IMG/VR virus record: IMGVR_UViG_3300010399_000038
Coordinates: 1-64,000 of that record
Direction: 5' to 3' (one strand)
Length of the DNA: 64,000 nucleotides
Source: a virus
Shown: in pieces, positions 25,174 through 34,734 of the stretch
Numbering within the stretch: the stretch's first letter is position 1
Layout: each line of letters opens with the position of its first letter
The notes under the pieces: model-generated
Told to the model about the DNA's origin: nothing
Seen by the model: the letters and a program-made list of their open reading frames with translations, nothing else
Databases searched by the model: none
Made by a program: the position numbers and the translations under genes

Positions 25174-26553
25174 TTATTTTTGCTTTATTCCATACTTTTT
25201 AATATACGCTTCTTTTGATAACCCAACCGCTTTCGCTGCTTCTGTGATTTCCTGTTCTGTGTAATCGTGACTTTGATAGTTATACGTAATTCCCTGTGGC
25301 TTATTTCCACTTTGTTGATTCTTTGGCGTTCTTGTTCCAACCGGGTTTTGCATTGTTTCTATGAATTTAACATCAATACCCGGATTATTTGTTTTTACAT
25401 CTTGGATGAATTGTACGAATGGTTTTTGTACGGCTACTTTTTCTACAGGGTCAAAATATGTGAACACTTGTGTTTGTGGATTGTAAAGAACTTTATTTGA
25501 ATATAAAGACGTTCCTTGTTTTGTTCTGTTTAATGCTACACCTTTTAATGGTTGGGTAATGTCATACTGTCCATCGTCTGTTACTGTATAGCTGCTTAAA
25601 TCAAATGGAGTGTTTGGCGAAACCCCTCTAAGGAATAATCCAAGTCTTATGTTTGATTGCTTGAATTTTTGAAGGTAATCTTGTTTTTCTTGCCACAATT
25701 CTACTTTCTGCGGTTTCCCTGTTACGGTTGGTTGTAATTCTTGGAATACTTTAGCTGCTGCATAGTCGGACATTGATTGCGGCTGCGTCCCAAACGCATT
25801 GAAAAAATCTTTTTCAAGTCGCCCCCTTGTAACAGGGTTATTGAAGTCTTCCTGAACGGACATTGCAAACCCGTCATTGCTATCATACAGGTCATGCGCC
25901 CTTGCCGCTATTGTCTGCCTTGCGCCAATATCAAATTCTTCATCCACATATTTCATTCTATTAAACTTGTCGCCGGGGATATTTTCAAATCTCGCTGCGC
26001 CGGGAGTACGTTTTATATCTTTAAATAAATCTATTGTCTTTTTGGGGTCATACTTCACTTGGTTTTGAGACATGAATTTTGGAAGGTCGAGTTCGGAAAA
26101 TTTCTCATCCCATATTGGAGTGTCTTCATGTTGAGTGTATTCATTGAACCAATCTTCGGGGGTGTTTCTTCCAAGTTTTTGTCTTTCGAGTCTTATCTTA
26201 TTAAATGTCTCTGCTCTTGCTGTTGCATTTTTACTTTTACTTACTCCACCTAATGTATCACGAAACATTTTTTCATAGTTGTATGCTTCGGGAGTTCCGC
26301 CTTTTCTTATTTTATCTTTGTTGGCTTTGTAGTAAGTTTTCATGTCAATCACTTTCGCATCTAATCCCGGTCTATCAATATCCCTCACCCCTTGTTCATT
26401 CATCCTATTGATACGGTTCATTTCATAGGCATCTAAGGCTTCTTCTCTTGCTTGTTTTCTTTGCAAGTGTTGGGCATAAATATTGACACTTGGTTGAGAA
26501 TTTAATTCAACTGCGCCAAAGGTGTAAAGATTGGATGGATTGTGAACTGCCAT
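25174..26553 (-). CDS. Internal virion protein candidate (459 aa)
   Basis: A 459-aa, mostly helical protein rich in Arg, Lys and Gln, with no transmembrane helix. It ends with 'EITEAAKAVGLSKEAYIKKYGIKQK', a helix-turn-like tail. It sits between two other internal-virion-like proteins with a 1-base overlap to the upstream gene, the same arrangement as the internal cores of short-tailed phages. No domain recognised. Confidence 0.5.
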   Translation of the reverse strand: MAVHNPSNLYTFGAVELNSQPSVNIYAQHLQRKQAREEALDAYEMNRINRMNEQGVRDIDRPGLDAKVIDMKTYYKANKDKIRKGGTPEAYNYEKMFRDTLGGVSKSKNATARAETFNKIRLERQKLGRNTPEDWFNEYTQHEDTPIWDEKFSELDLPKFMSQNQVKYDPKKTIDLFKDIKRTPGAARFENIPGDKFNRMKYVDEEFDIGARQTIAARAHDLYDSNDGFAMSVQEDFNNPVTRGRLEKDFFNAFGTQPQSMSDYAAAKVFQELQPTVTGKPQKVELWQEKQDYLQKFKQSNIRLGLFLRGVSPNTPFDLSSYTVTDDGQYDITQPLKGVALNRTKQGTSLYSNKVLYNPQTQVFTYFDPVEKVAVQKPFVQFIQDVKTNNPGIDVKFIETMQNPVGTRTPKNQQSGNKPQGITYNYQSHDYTEQEITEAAKAVGLSKEAYIKKYGIKQK

Positions 26554-27209
26554 TACTTTCCGTAAATTTTATTTAGCATCCTTGTTTGGTCGTATGATTG
26601 TAAGCCACCCGCAACATTACCTATCCCTGCATTACCGACCTGATTACCGCCAGCCGCTTTCATCGCTAACAAATTATATTTTCTTTCAAATGGTTGTTGT
26701 TTGTTTATATCAAATTCCTTTGCCTCTTCGTTTGCTTTTAATTGTGATGCCTGACCTACCCTTGATAAATCTTGACGACTTATATCTTCTGCCGTTGCGC
26801 CTGCTTTTAATAAAGCATCGCTATTCCGCTGAACTAAATCATTTACTCCCGCAAGGGCTTGTCCTCTTGATTGTAATGTGCTAATTCCTGATGCCATAGT
26901 TCTATTCCCTAATTTTTCTTGCATCCTATATAAGTCTGTATTATATGGATTGACGTTATACTTTGCCAATGACTTATTGTAATAATCAAGAATAGATTTG
27001 TTTTTAGTGTACGTTGGAGATTCTAATTTTTCTAAAGCCTTAGTTGCTTTGTGCTGTTGAATCCAACCGCCGATTGTTTGTGCGAGGCCAACCGCCGTTT
27101 GGCCGATAGCTCCCCACGGCGTTGATCCTGCGGCTGCTCCGCCAAGTCCACCACCAACCGGATTTTCACCTACGCCCATTTCAAGTTTTGGCAAAAAATC
27201 TATTCTCAT
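26553..27209 (-). CDS. Internal virion protein candidate (218 aa)
   Basis: A 218-aa protein with a Gly/Ala-rich hydrophobic N-terminus ('GGGLGGAAAGSTPWGAIGQTAVGLAQTIGGWIQQ') and a Gln-rich helical remainder. The pattern resembles the gp14-type internal/ejection proteins, which have a membrane-active amphipathic start and form a channel during DNA ejection. That is family knowledge plus position, not a motif match. Confidence 0.55.
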   Translation of the reverse strand: MRIDFLPKLEMGVGENPVGGGLGGAAAGSTPWGAIGQTAVGLAQTIGGWIQQHKATKALEKLESPTYTKNKSILDYYNKSLAKYNVNPYNTDLYRMQEKLGNRTMASGISTLQSRGQALAGVNDLVQRNSDALLKAGATAEDISRQDLSRVGQASQLKANEEAKEFDINKQQPFERKYNLLAMKAAGGNQVGNAGIGNVAGGLQSYDQTRMLNKIYGK

Positions 27210-27222
27210 ATTAATATTGGAT

Positions 27223-30200
27223 TTATGTTACCGTTAATGGACTATCAACAAATTTACAACTTACCATGTTTATACTAATTAAATCTGACGCATTTTGTCT
27301 TCTTAATTTTACTTTTAGCCAATTACCTTTCATTATTTGTCCGTTCCACTTGCCTCCATTCGTGTTGCTTGAGCGTTTAATAGAAGCCGAAAACATAGAT
27401 TCGTAATTTGTGAACTCTGCTGCTGTAATATCTGTTAATTGTGCCGTATTATTAAACGCCATAACGTTGCTTGTGATTAAGGGACAGTCCCAAACTTCCG
27501 TAGATACTAAATTAACAGATTGCCATGTTTTCTTTTCCAATCCCGGCTTTGAAAACACAGGAGTAATATTGCTTTCATAATCTACTCCAAAGAATGAATT
27601 GTATCTCGTATTATCATGCGTCCACAAAGCACCATCTTTGAAGCTAATAAATAAATTACCAAGCGTTACCATCATTTCAGGGTGGAGCGACCAAAAGCTA
27701 CCAAAACAAGGTCTGTCTTCGCCACTGTCGCTTCCCTCTACAAAGTTTATAGTTTGGGCTTCGCTGTCATCTGTCGCTTCTACTGCAAGAATGTAATCAT
27801 TTAGTTTTTGATCGAAACAACCGTAACAAAAAGAAGTTGTGCCGTTTCTTAATGGTAACTCTTCGCTTGCCCATGAATTTACTTTATATAGAACTGAAAT
27901 TATATGTATGCCGTTATTTGACCATCTCCAAATTAATCCTCTTCGGTTATCTATCCCGTATGCTGACCAATTAAAAAATGCTACCGCTTCCGGGCAATCC
28001 CCTACTCCAACTTGGTCAATATAATATTGAACTGTGTTTAGTAATTGATCCGATGCTGTTAATTGGCCTGTCTGGTCAACAGTTTTAACAATCTGTAAAT
28101 TTATTGGTACGCTGCCTATTTTTAATTGTTGCCCCAAGAACATATACTGATTAATGATCCACATCTTTAAAATGCCTCCAAATACCCTATTGTAATCTTG
28201 AAAGTTGCCGGGGTAGAATCTTGGTAGGTTATTAATCGTTGTGTTTGGTTCAAACTCTTGCCCAAATCTTACGGTTGCCGGATAATAAGTTTGCGCTGCA
28301 TTTACTTCTACTACTTCTGCCCTTCCATTCCCATTTACTGCACTCACGTAAAAATCTGAATAGTTAGCATCGAATAACAGAAGATTTGTGCTTGTTACTG
28401 TTGGCACAAGCCGGGTGAACATATTCCTGCTCCTGTAATACATATCTCCATTTACAAATCTGAATGTAGCGGGTTGGCTTACTGTTTGGTTTTGTAATTC
28501 TCCCATGTGAAACCCGCCTGTTATATCATAGAATTGAGAGAACTCCCAATAAACTGTTTTGTCTTCTGTTACATTGTTTGTTATTGGAGTGTAGATAAGT
28601 GATAGCATGGGAACGCTTGCTTGAAAAACTGGAGAAGGTGCGGCAACAGGTTTCTTTACTTTCACGTATTGTCTTTCTTCTGCGCCACCTGCTTCTACTC
28701 TTGTCACCACTCCAAGTATTTCATAATCTTCATTTGTCCAAACCGTACCCGTATATCCTGATACATCTGCTGATGCAATTATTTTTATTCTGTCTCCTCT
28801 CTCTGGATTAACTACTGAATCAATGCTGTTGTAAATAAATTTATTGTTGTTGTCGAAGTAATATTGAATGTTTCCAAGTCCAAAATAATAATAATCGGTA
28901 TCACTTTGGAAATCACAAGTAACATAATAAAGTTGCCTATCGAATGTTCTGTTGTTGCTTCTTACCCAACAATATTTTGTTGCCCAATCGGGGGGAAGGT
29001 GATTTATTTCTGCATTGATAACGGCTGTTTTTGGAATACCTGCATCAAGTTCAAATGCCCCTGTTTCAATTTCAAAGTCTCCATCATCTGCTGGCTGATT
29101 CACGTATGTTTGTACTCCGGGGGTTCTTCCTTTGGTATCAAAATAAACGAGTCCATATCTATACCTGCTATACCAAGGCCATCCTGTTGCGCTTGCGATG
29201 CTTGTAGAACCTGTGCCGGGAGTTACTGTTACTTGAAGGATATATGCGCCTACCGGGAGATTAGCGGTGAATGTATTTCCACCAACGGATATTGCATAAG
29301 AAGAATGGTTGGCTAAAATATAATTGAACATTCCCGTTGCTACGCTACTTGAAGTATCTCCCCCTATTGAAGTGTACGTTGCAAGGGTTATAACTTGTGG
29401 TGGGGTTGATGGTGGAATAAAAGGAATAAATGCTCTCACTGTATAAACCGTTCCCGTTGGTACATTTGCTCCAACGGTAAATAAAAAGTTTAAATTATCC
29501 TGAATATAAGTTAATGACGGGTCGCCAAGTTCAACCCCCGTATTTTTAATCATGGTAACGGTCATCTCTACATCTAAAACATCTTGCCCTAAATTATCAT
29601 ACCCTTCCGTTATTGCTCCATATACTAATACATTACCGTTTGCAAGCACCATAGATTTTGCAAGTAATGGGAAGTAATCAAATAGTTGATTTGATTCTCT
29701 GGTGTCAAGTGAAGTTGGTATATTATCATTGTAAAAATTGTATTGATACTGTGTTTCATCGGCTATACCTAACTGTTCTTTATTGAGTGAAATGGTTAGC
29801 AGCATATCGTTCCATCCGTTACCTGCAAGTTCCCTGAATCCAATTTCAATATCGGTTACATTTTTTTTACCTGTTGTTATTGTGGTGGCTATGAAATTAT
29901 TTTTTGTTGGGTCGCTATCATCATCTGTCCCTACAAGTCCTGCTGGAAGTGGTGTATCTGACCAAGGCGACCATGTACTACGGGAAAAATCATCATACTT
30001 CCAACGGTATCTTAATTGGTAAAGTTTTTTTCTAAGCCCATTGGTACTTCTATTTGAATCGTTACCATAAGCAACAGTAGCGGGTTGAAGTGGTGGAGAT
30101 TTTGCGGCTGTGATAAAATCAAGTTCAACATCCCCATAAGTTCCTGCTTCTACTTTATCAATGATTAATCCTTTTGGTGAAACATTACCGTCTGTCCAAT

Positions 30201-30627
30201 AAAGCAAATCCCCTTCTTCCCTATGAACAATTTCAATATGAAGTATTTTTTTAAACCTGCTAAATGCTAAAATATCTACGTTGTCGGTATCGGTTAAGTT
30301 CTCAAGTATCTTGGTTATTGTTGGAGTTGTTGAAGGATTTGTAAATTGGCATCTTAAAATAGAATGATTTCCGTTTGAGTTCCAAACAAAATAAATAACT
30401 CTTTTTCTTATCAAGTCCCCAGTTGCCCCGATAGTAACGTTAGTCCCATTAGGCAAATCGTAATCAACAAGTCTATTCCCCACCATATTTGTTGCTGCAT
30501 AATCTTTATTTCTTGCTACTGCATCAATGGTAATATTTAAGGCATCCAAATAACTATCGGGACGCATTGAAAATATTTCATCGTCAAGATTCAATCCACT
30601 ACGAAAGCTATTTTGTACGTTTAACAT
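27223..30627 (-). CDS. Tail nozzle-like protein (1134 aa)
   Basis: An 1134-aa beta-rich protein starting 'MLNVQNSFRSGLNLDDEIFSMRPDSYLDALN', with repeated blocks of short strands and aromatic residues suggesting a beta-propeller. Length and position upstream of the internal virion genes fit the nozzle or tail-stabilisation proteins (T7 gp12, P22 gp10 and crAss-like counterparts) that form the tail tip. I did not find a sequence motif that proves this. Confidence 0.55.
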   Translation of the reverse strand: MLNVQNSFRSGLNLDDEIFSMRPDSYLDALNITIDAVARNKDYAATNMVGNRLVDYDLPNGTNVTIGATGDLIRKRVIYFVWNSNGNHSILRCQFTNPSTTPTITKILENLTDTDNVDILAFSRFKKILHIEIVHREEGDLLYWTDGNVSPKGLIIDKVEAGTYGDVELDFITAAKSPPLQPATVAYGNDSNRSTNGLRKKLYQLRYRWKYDDFSRSTWSPWSDTPLPAGLVGTDDDSDPTKNNFIATTITTGKKNVTDIEIGFRELAGNGWNDMLLTISLNKEQLGIADETQYQYNFYNDNIPTSLDTRESNQLFDYFPLLAKSMVLANGNVLVYGAITEGYDNLGQDVLDVEMTVTMIKNTGVELGDPSLTYIQDNLNFLFTVGANVPTGTVYTVRAFIPFIPPSTPPQVITLATYTSIGGDTSSSVATGMFNYILANHSSYAISVGGNTFTANLPVGAYILQVTVTPGTGSTSIASATGWPWYSRYRYGLVYFDTKGRTPGVQTYVNQPADDGDFEIETGAFELDAGIPKTAVINAEINHLPPDWATKYCWVRSNNRTFDRQLYYVTCDFQSDTDYYYFGLGNIQYYFDNNNKFIYNSIDSVVNPERGDRIKIIASADVSGYTGTVWTNEDYEILGVVTRVEAGGAEERQYVKVKKPVAAPSPVFQASVPMLSLIYTPITNNVTEDKTVYWEFSQFYDITGGFHMGELQNQTVSQPATFRFVNGDMYYRSRNMFTRLVPTVTSTNLLLFDANYSDFYVSAVNGNGRAEVVEVNAAQTYYPATVRFGQEFEPNTTINNLPRFYPGNFQDYNRVFGGILKMWIINQYMFLGQQLKIGSVPINLQIVKTVDQTGQLTASDQLLNTVQYYIDQVGVGDCPEAVAFFNWSAYGIDNRRGLIWRWSNNGIHIISVLYKVNSWASEELPLRNGTTSFCYGCFDQKLNDYILAVEATDDSEAQTINFVEGSDSGEDRPCFGSFWSLHPEMMVTLGNLFISFKDGALWTHDNTRYNSFFGVDYESNITPVFSKPGLEKKTWQSVNLVSTEVWDCPLITSNVMAFNNTAQLTDITAAEFTNYESMFSASIKRSSNTNGGKWNGQIMKGNWLKVKLRRQNASDLISINMVSCKFVDSPLTVT

Positions 30628-30628
30628 A

Positions 30629-30904
30629 TTATAAAGGCGGATTATCTTTTGTTGCTAATCTTGCAGGAACAATCGTATATGGAATATTTTGGCTGGCTAT
30701 TCTGCACACTACATCTGATTCTTTGAACATCACAGTATCGCCACCATATATATACGTTGCCCCACCATCCCAAACCTGATAAATACTTCCCCATCTTAAA
30801 ATACCATTTGGTGCTGTATTGGCTACCCCAGATGAACTCACCATTGTTCCCGTCCCATATATTGCTATATGCCCTATTGGTAATACTATTGGTAAATTCG
30901 GCAT
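30629..30904 (-). CDS. Small structural protein (91 aa)
   Basis: A 91-aa protein with a hydrophobic, Gly-rich beta pattern ('LPIVLPIGHIAIYGTGTMVSSSGVANTAPNGILRWGSIYQVWDGGATYIYGGD') and no signal peptide. It ends one base before the nozzle-like gene begins. Possibly a tail-tube or head-completion component; family not recognised. Confidence 0.5.
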   Translation of the reverse strand: MPNLPIVLPIGHIAIYGTGTMVSSSGVANTAPNGILRWGSIYQVWDGGATYIYGGDTVMFKESDVVCRIASQNIPYTIVPARLATKDNPPL

Positions 30905-31201
30905 CTATGGTATTTCTAAATTATTTATTTCAAAATCATAATCAACCAACCCGGATGTAGCAAGTTTTATTTGCTCCCCCTTCTCTAACACTCTTGGTAT
31001 CTCACTTGTATAAATTCCATTCGCATTTATCGTCCCTCCATAGGGAGCAATCACAACCGTTCTGCTATCCTTAATCAAATACACATTGCATACAACAGAA
31101 CCTCCCGTCATATTTACCAAAGTAAAATTCTCTATTACCATTGGTAAGTCTTGCGATTGGCTTAACACTACCCCGTTTATATTTCCACGAAAAGGCCACA
31201 T
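30905..31201 (-). CDS. Small structural protein (98 aa)
   Basis: A 98-aa beta-rich protein ('FTLVNMTGGSVVCNVYLIKDSRTVVIAPYGGTINANGIYTSEIPRVLEKGEQIKLATSG'), reminiscent of small immunoglobulin-like or virion-decoration folds. It ends directly where the next gene starts. Its role is guessed from position only. Confidence 0.5.
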   Translation of the reverse strand: MWPFRGNINGVVLSQSQDLPMVIENFTLVNMTGGSVVCNVYLIKDSRTVVIAPYGGTINANGIYTSEIPRVLEKGEQIKLATSGLVDYDFEINNLEIP

Positions 31202-31207
31202 TCATTT

Positions 31208-31978
31208 TTATGTTTTAATTGCCTGCCTGCTTGACTCCTGATGAATTTGATATTTTTCAAAAATCGTACTCCCCTTCCATTGGGCAATAGCATTTCTTCT
31301 CTCATTATAAAATTCATGCTTGGCATCTCTCGCTGCTCCAAGTTGCATATGACTTCTCACCGATCTTGCCTTACCATCTTTCCACCAAAGCCATGCGATT
31401 ACCGCTTCCCTGAATTGAACGGGTACATAATAATCTTGCCCTTGTTGTGGTGAAGCCACATATTCAACCATCAAATAATCTTCTTGGTAATGTTCGTCTA
31501 AAAGAATAACTCCATTATCAACATCAACTTTAAAACTTCCTGCGAATGGTGCGCCACTTGGAACTCCATAAATATTTGTATAAACATTCCCGTTCCAATA
31601 GTTGTACCATACGTTTTGTCCTGAATTAAAATCTGCACCTATGGTAGTGTCATCTTGTGTTACGGTTATTCTATCAGGCCATAGGTCGGCAAATGTTGTT
31701 AGTTTATCATTATACCAAAGTGGGATGATTTCACCCCTGCTATTTAATCTTCCAATCTTTGTCCATTTGATATAGTTGGCAGGAAGTGTTACTGTTTTAT
31801 TTGCATTGACGGGAAGTTTTACCGCCTGCACTTTATAAAAGAAATCCAACCCAAGATTTTCCATCCCACGAAAAGCTATATGAAAACTTTTAAAGTAATC
31901 ATTATTACTCTTACCTGCTTCCAATAGATAATCCTGAATGATTGAATCCAATGTTATATATGCTTGGTGTTGGCTCAT
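31208..31978 (-). CDS. Head-tail adaptor-like protein (256 aa)
   Basis: A 256-aa protein with an N-terminal helical part ('TLDSIIQDYLLEAGKSNNDYFKSFHIAFRGMENLGLDFFYKVQ'), a beta middle and a helical C-terminal part ('VQFREAVIAWLWWKDGKARS...AARDAKHEFYNERRNAIAQW'). This helix-beta-helix layout and position fit the adaptor ring between portal and nozzle in short-tailed phages (T7 gp11/P22 gp4 or crAss-like ring proteins). It overlaps the SGNH gene by 1 base. Confidence 0.55.
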   Translation of the reverse strand: MSQHQAYITLDSIIQDYLLEAGKSNNDYFKSFHIAFRGMENLGLDFFYKVQAVKLPVNANKTVTLPANYIKWTKIGRLNSRGEIIPLWYNDKLTTFADLWPDRITVTQDDTTIGADFNSGQNVWYNYWNGNVYTNIYGVPSGAPFAGSFKVDVDNGVILLDEHYQEDYLMVEYVASPQQGQDYYVPVQFREAVIAWLWWKDGKARSVRSHMQLGAARDAKHEFYNERRNAIAQWKGSTIFEKYQIHQESSRQAIKT

Positions 31979-33168
31979 TAGTATGCTGATATTTTTGACA
32001 TCCCTCTTAAATTTAATCTATTGTGATTCGTGTTATTGTAATGCAATCCATCGGCTGCAAAGCCTGCTGGTATAATTTCCATCTCTGCCGGGGTTGCTGA
32101 ATTTGTCTCGGCAAGTGCTATTGGAAGATTTGGCCTCACATCTGTTAAGTTTGCTATGGCTTCTCTTATTTCCAAATTGATATTATTAATTGCTCCGTCT
32201 GAACCCATGTTATACGGAGCGGGTTGAGCATAGTTTATTACCCTTGTTACATCAAAAATTAAAACTCCTTCACTATCGCTACTATCGGTTGCTAAGTGTC
32301 CGAAGTAATCAATGATGCAGCAATTGGCCGGATTAGTGGTTGCTCTTATTTCGATAGTATGCGAAGCATTAGTTAATCCACCATAAATTTTTACTCTTGG
32401 TTGATAGTCGCCAAATGCTCCGCCTTCCCAACCGGGATATGTTTGTTGTGGTGCAATGGTGGATGTTACTGTTTCTTGAAATACGCCGTCTATTCTTACC
32501 TCAAAATCTCCAAGATACACGCCGGGATTACTTGTTGTAAGGCACTGCATATATCCAAGTACCACATGGTCATTGGTGAATGTATAAGACATTGTTCCTG
32601 ATGTTGGATAAACATTACTGCCGAGTGCAGTTTTGTTTGATACACCAAACTGATGTGCTTTATTAAATCCATCAGAAGGGTTGAATGTTTTTAACCATTG
32701 CCCCGGAACGGTATATGTTGCCGAACCAGCAGGGATGCCAGTTTTTAAAAATAAACTACATAGTGTAGCAGTTAATTGGTCTTTGTATGAATCATGGAAA
32801 GATGACACATCGCCATTAAGATTTACATCATTTAGCCCTGTCATTATTGTAACCCCTTTATCTCTATCTATGGCTTGCCCATTTACTATCTCTCTTTGAT
32901 AGGCTGTTGCAATCCCCGTCCCTGTACCGCCTCTATTAGTAAGAGCTTTCCCCATCGTGGCTATCATTTTATTGATATAGCTATTTGATGCTGGTATGGC
33001 TTCCAACCCCGGATCGGTGTAACTGTCGCCGTAAGCTACAATATCTGTTACTCCTGAAAAATCAACCGTCCCATCATTCCCGCTTGACTCTTCAAAATAA
33101 TCCTGCCTTCTTCTTCCGAAGCCGGATGTTTTCTGTTGTAATATTTTTGTTGCCGAAATGCCTAACAT
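31978..33168 (-). CDS. SGNH hydrolase with shared virion-type N-terminal module
   Basis: A 396-aa protein from ATG 33168, chosen because ATGTTAG overlaps the GroES stop; the frame also opens further upstream. Residues 1-25 ('ISAT', then 'GFGRRRQDYF') match the start of the unrelated protein at 52166. The hydrolase signature is clear: 'YGDSYTDPG' with nucleophile Ser49 (block I), 'MTGLNDVN' (block III Asn), and 'DGLHYNNTNH' near the end with Asp/His. SGNH enzymes remove acetyl or acyl groups from sugars. A virion-bound deacetylase acting on host surface glycan during entry is a good guess. Confidence 0.8.
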   Translation of the reverse strand: MLGISATKILQQKTSGFGRRRQDYFEESSGNDGTVDFSGVTDIVAYGDSYTDPGLEAIPASNSYINKMIATMGKALTNRGGTGTGIATAYQREIVNGQAIDRDKGVTIMTGLNDVNLNGDVSSFHDSYKDQLTATLCSLFLKTGIPAGSATYTVPGQWLKTFNPSDGFNKAHQFGVSNKTALGSNVYPTSGTMSYTFTNDHVVLGYMQCLTTSNPGVYLGDFEVRIDGVFQETVTSTIAPQQTYPGWEGGAFGDYQPRVKIYGGLTNASHTIEIRATTNPANCCIIDYFGHLATDSSDSEGVLIFDVTRVINYAQPAPYNMGSDGAINNINLEIREAIANLTDVRPNLPIALAETNSATPAEMEIIPAGFAADGLHYNNTNHNRLNLRGMSKISAY

Positions 33169-33413
33169 AATGCTAATATTGCATCTTCTTCCATTATAAA
33201 ATGTGATTCCCCATTGATAATAAATTCTTCCCCCCAATCCTTAACCCTGAATCCAACATCTCCAATCTTTACTTTTGTTACCTTATCTCCTACATCTACT
33301 ATCTGCCCCTTGTTACTTAATTTTTGTGCGCTATCAGGGATTATCAAACCGCCTTCTGTTACCGAACTTCCTTTGAATGGTTTGAATAATATTTTTTTGT
33401 TTACTGTTTTCAT
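33162..33413 (-). CDS. groES: GroES-like co-chaperonin (Cpn10)
   Basis: An 83-aa protein matching Cpn10: 'KKILFKPFKGSSVTEGGLIIPDSAQ' with a shortened mobile loop, then 'KGQIVDVGD' and 'KIGDVGFRVKDWGEEFIINGESHFIMEEDAILA'. It is slightly shorter than typical GroES (about 95 aa). Phage GroES homologues such as T4 gp31 work with host GroEL to fold the major capsid protein. It lies in the head-gene region, ending within the SGNH start. No groEL is present in the window, so it would use the host's. Confidence 0.85.
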   Translation of the reverse strand: MKTVNKKILFKPFKGSSVTEGGLIIPDSAQKLSNKGQIVDVGDKVTKVKIGDVGFRVKDWGEEFIINGESHFIMEEDAILALC

Positions 33414-34052
33414 TTACTGAAAATTTGTTGCCCCAGAACCGTCATTTACAACGTCAACAGGCTGACCTTTTAATATCATTAATTGTTTTATAATCCAATC
33501 TTGCATTATAGGTAAATACGTTGGTGGTACATTTAATTCGCTATCAAAATCTGTTTTATCGCCGCCGCTTATCATTGTTACTTGCCCCGTAAATGCTGAT
33601 AATAATAATGTACTTTCTATGTAAAGCAACTTACCCTCTGGATAACCAATTACCTTATTTGGAATTGGCCTCATGCCTCTTTGTATGCTTACCTGATTTT
33701 CTGAAAGAAGTAAAACCGGATAACTTATTTGTGGTGAACTGTCATCCTTAATTACGAATCGTGAAATCCCATCAACTGCTCCAAGTCCTTGTGGTATTTC
33801 TGGAAGTTCTGTTTTCCAAAGAAAGTTTCCATCTTGTGTAATGGATAAGTTTTTGAAGGTGATATAAAAACCATTGTTTACATACCCAACTCCGTCCATT
33901 TGGTAATTACCATCGTAGCACGTTTTTGCTGCAATCCCAATAGCGGGTTCAATTAAAGTATTAATATAATTGTTGGTAATTGGAGTGTCATCACTTGCAA
34001 ATCCTCCATGAATTTGTCTTGAAATTGTCTCTATGAAAAAATCTCTCCGCAT
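33414..34052 (-). CDS. Hypothetical structural protein (212 aa)
   Basis: A 212-aa protein with a helical start ('RDFFIETISRQIHGGFAS'), a beta-rich middle and a C-terminal stretch with 'PPTYLPIMQDWIIKQLMILKGQPVDVVNDG'. It starts in a tight cluster with the next gene and belongs to the head/connector region. No family recognised. Confidence 0.55.
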   Translation of the reverse strand: MRRDFFIETISRQIHGGFASDDTPITNNYINTLIEPAIGIAAKTCYDGNYQMDGVGYVNNGFYITFKNLSITQDGNFLWKTELPEIPQGLGAVDGISRFVIKDDSSPQISYPVLLLSENQVSIQRGMRPIPNKVIGYPEGKLLYIESTLLLSAFTGQVTMISGGDKTDFDSELNVPPTYLPIMQDWIIKQLMILKGQPVDVVNDGSGATNFQ

Positions 34053-34055
34053 TTA

Positions 34056-34733
34056 TTATTGGCCTGTGTTTTTAATGTCATTTGAATATTGCAACACAAC
34101 CCCAAGTTGAAGGTTGACACCAACGATTGATAATGCCCTGACGATTATATTAAGCATATCCACATCATCCCATACGGGTTGTGAACTTGTTATTGCGTTA
34201 TACTCTGGTATTCCTGTTACTGGATTATTAGTGTACCCCCATCTCATTGACGGCGGATTTGAAACATAACTCATCCTTACATTTCCTAATGTTGGAGGGA
34301 AGAACTGAAATCCTTCGTGCCTTATTAAGTAAACAGGATTTGTTTGAACGGGGTCAATAACAGAATGATAATTGCTTGCCAACCTATCCTGTTCTGTGAA
34401 TCTTATATTGTAATAACCGTACTGCCCCCACATAGCATCAACTTGTATGAATCCATACGGGAAAGTTCCAATTCCGGTTGTGCTATTAATAGGAATTATG
34501 GTTTCATAAATTAGTGGCGCAAGGGAAGTTCTTACTCTTTCGTTCTCCCCGAACGCCACTATTGGTATTGGTCTTCTGACCTGATATTTTTGATACTGAC
34601 CTAAAAGATAATCAACGTAACTAACTTGTGCCTGATTAATGCAGGTTTCAAAATCCGAACTTGATAAAAATCCTTGAGCCGTGTTCTTAGCTACGGCATA
34701 CTGCATTAAAATATAAACTTCGTTGATGTTCAA
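34056..34733 (-). CDS. Connector-region protein (225 aa)
   Basis: A 225-aa protein with a helical N-terminal part ('NEVYILMQYAVAKNTAQGFLSSSDFETCINQAQVSYVDYLLGQYQKYQ'), then a beta-rich part and a helical tail ('MLNIIVRALSIVGVNLQLGVVLQYSN'). By order (capsid, this, adaptor) it could be a second ring/connector protein. Sequence family not recognised, so this is positional inference. Confidence 0.5.
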   Translation of the reverse strand: MNINEVYILMQYAVAKNTAQGFLSSSDFETCINQAQVSYVDYLLGQYQKYQVRRPIPIVAFGENERVRTSLAPLIYETIIPINSTTGIGTFPYGFIQVDAMWGQYGYYNIRFTEQDRLASNYHSVIDPVQTNPVYLIRHEGFQFFPPTLGNVRMSYVSNPPSMRWGYTNNPVTGIPEYNAITSSQPVWDDVDMLNIIVRALSIVGVNLQLGVVLQYSNDIKNTGQ

Positions 34734-34734
34734 T

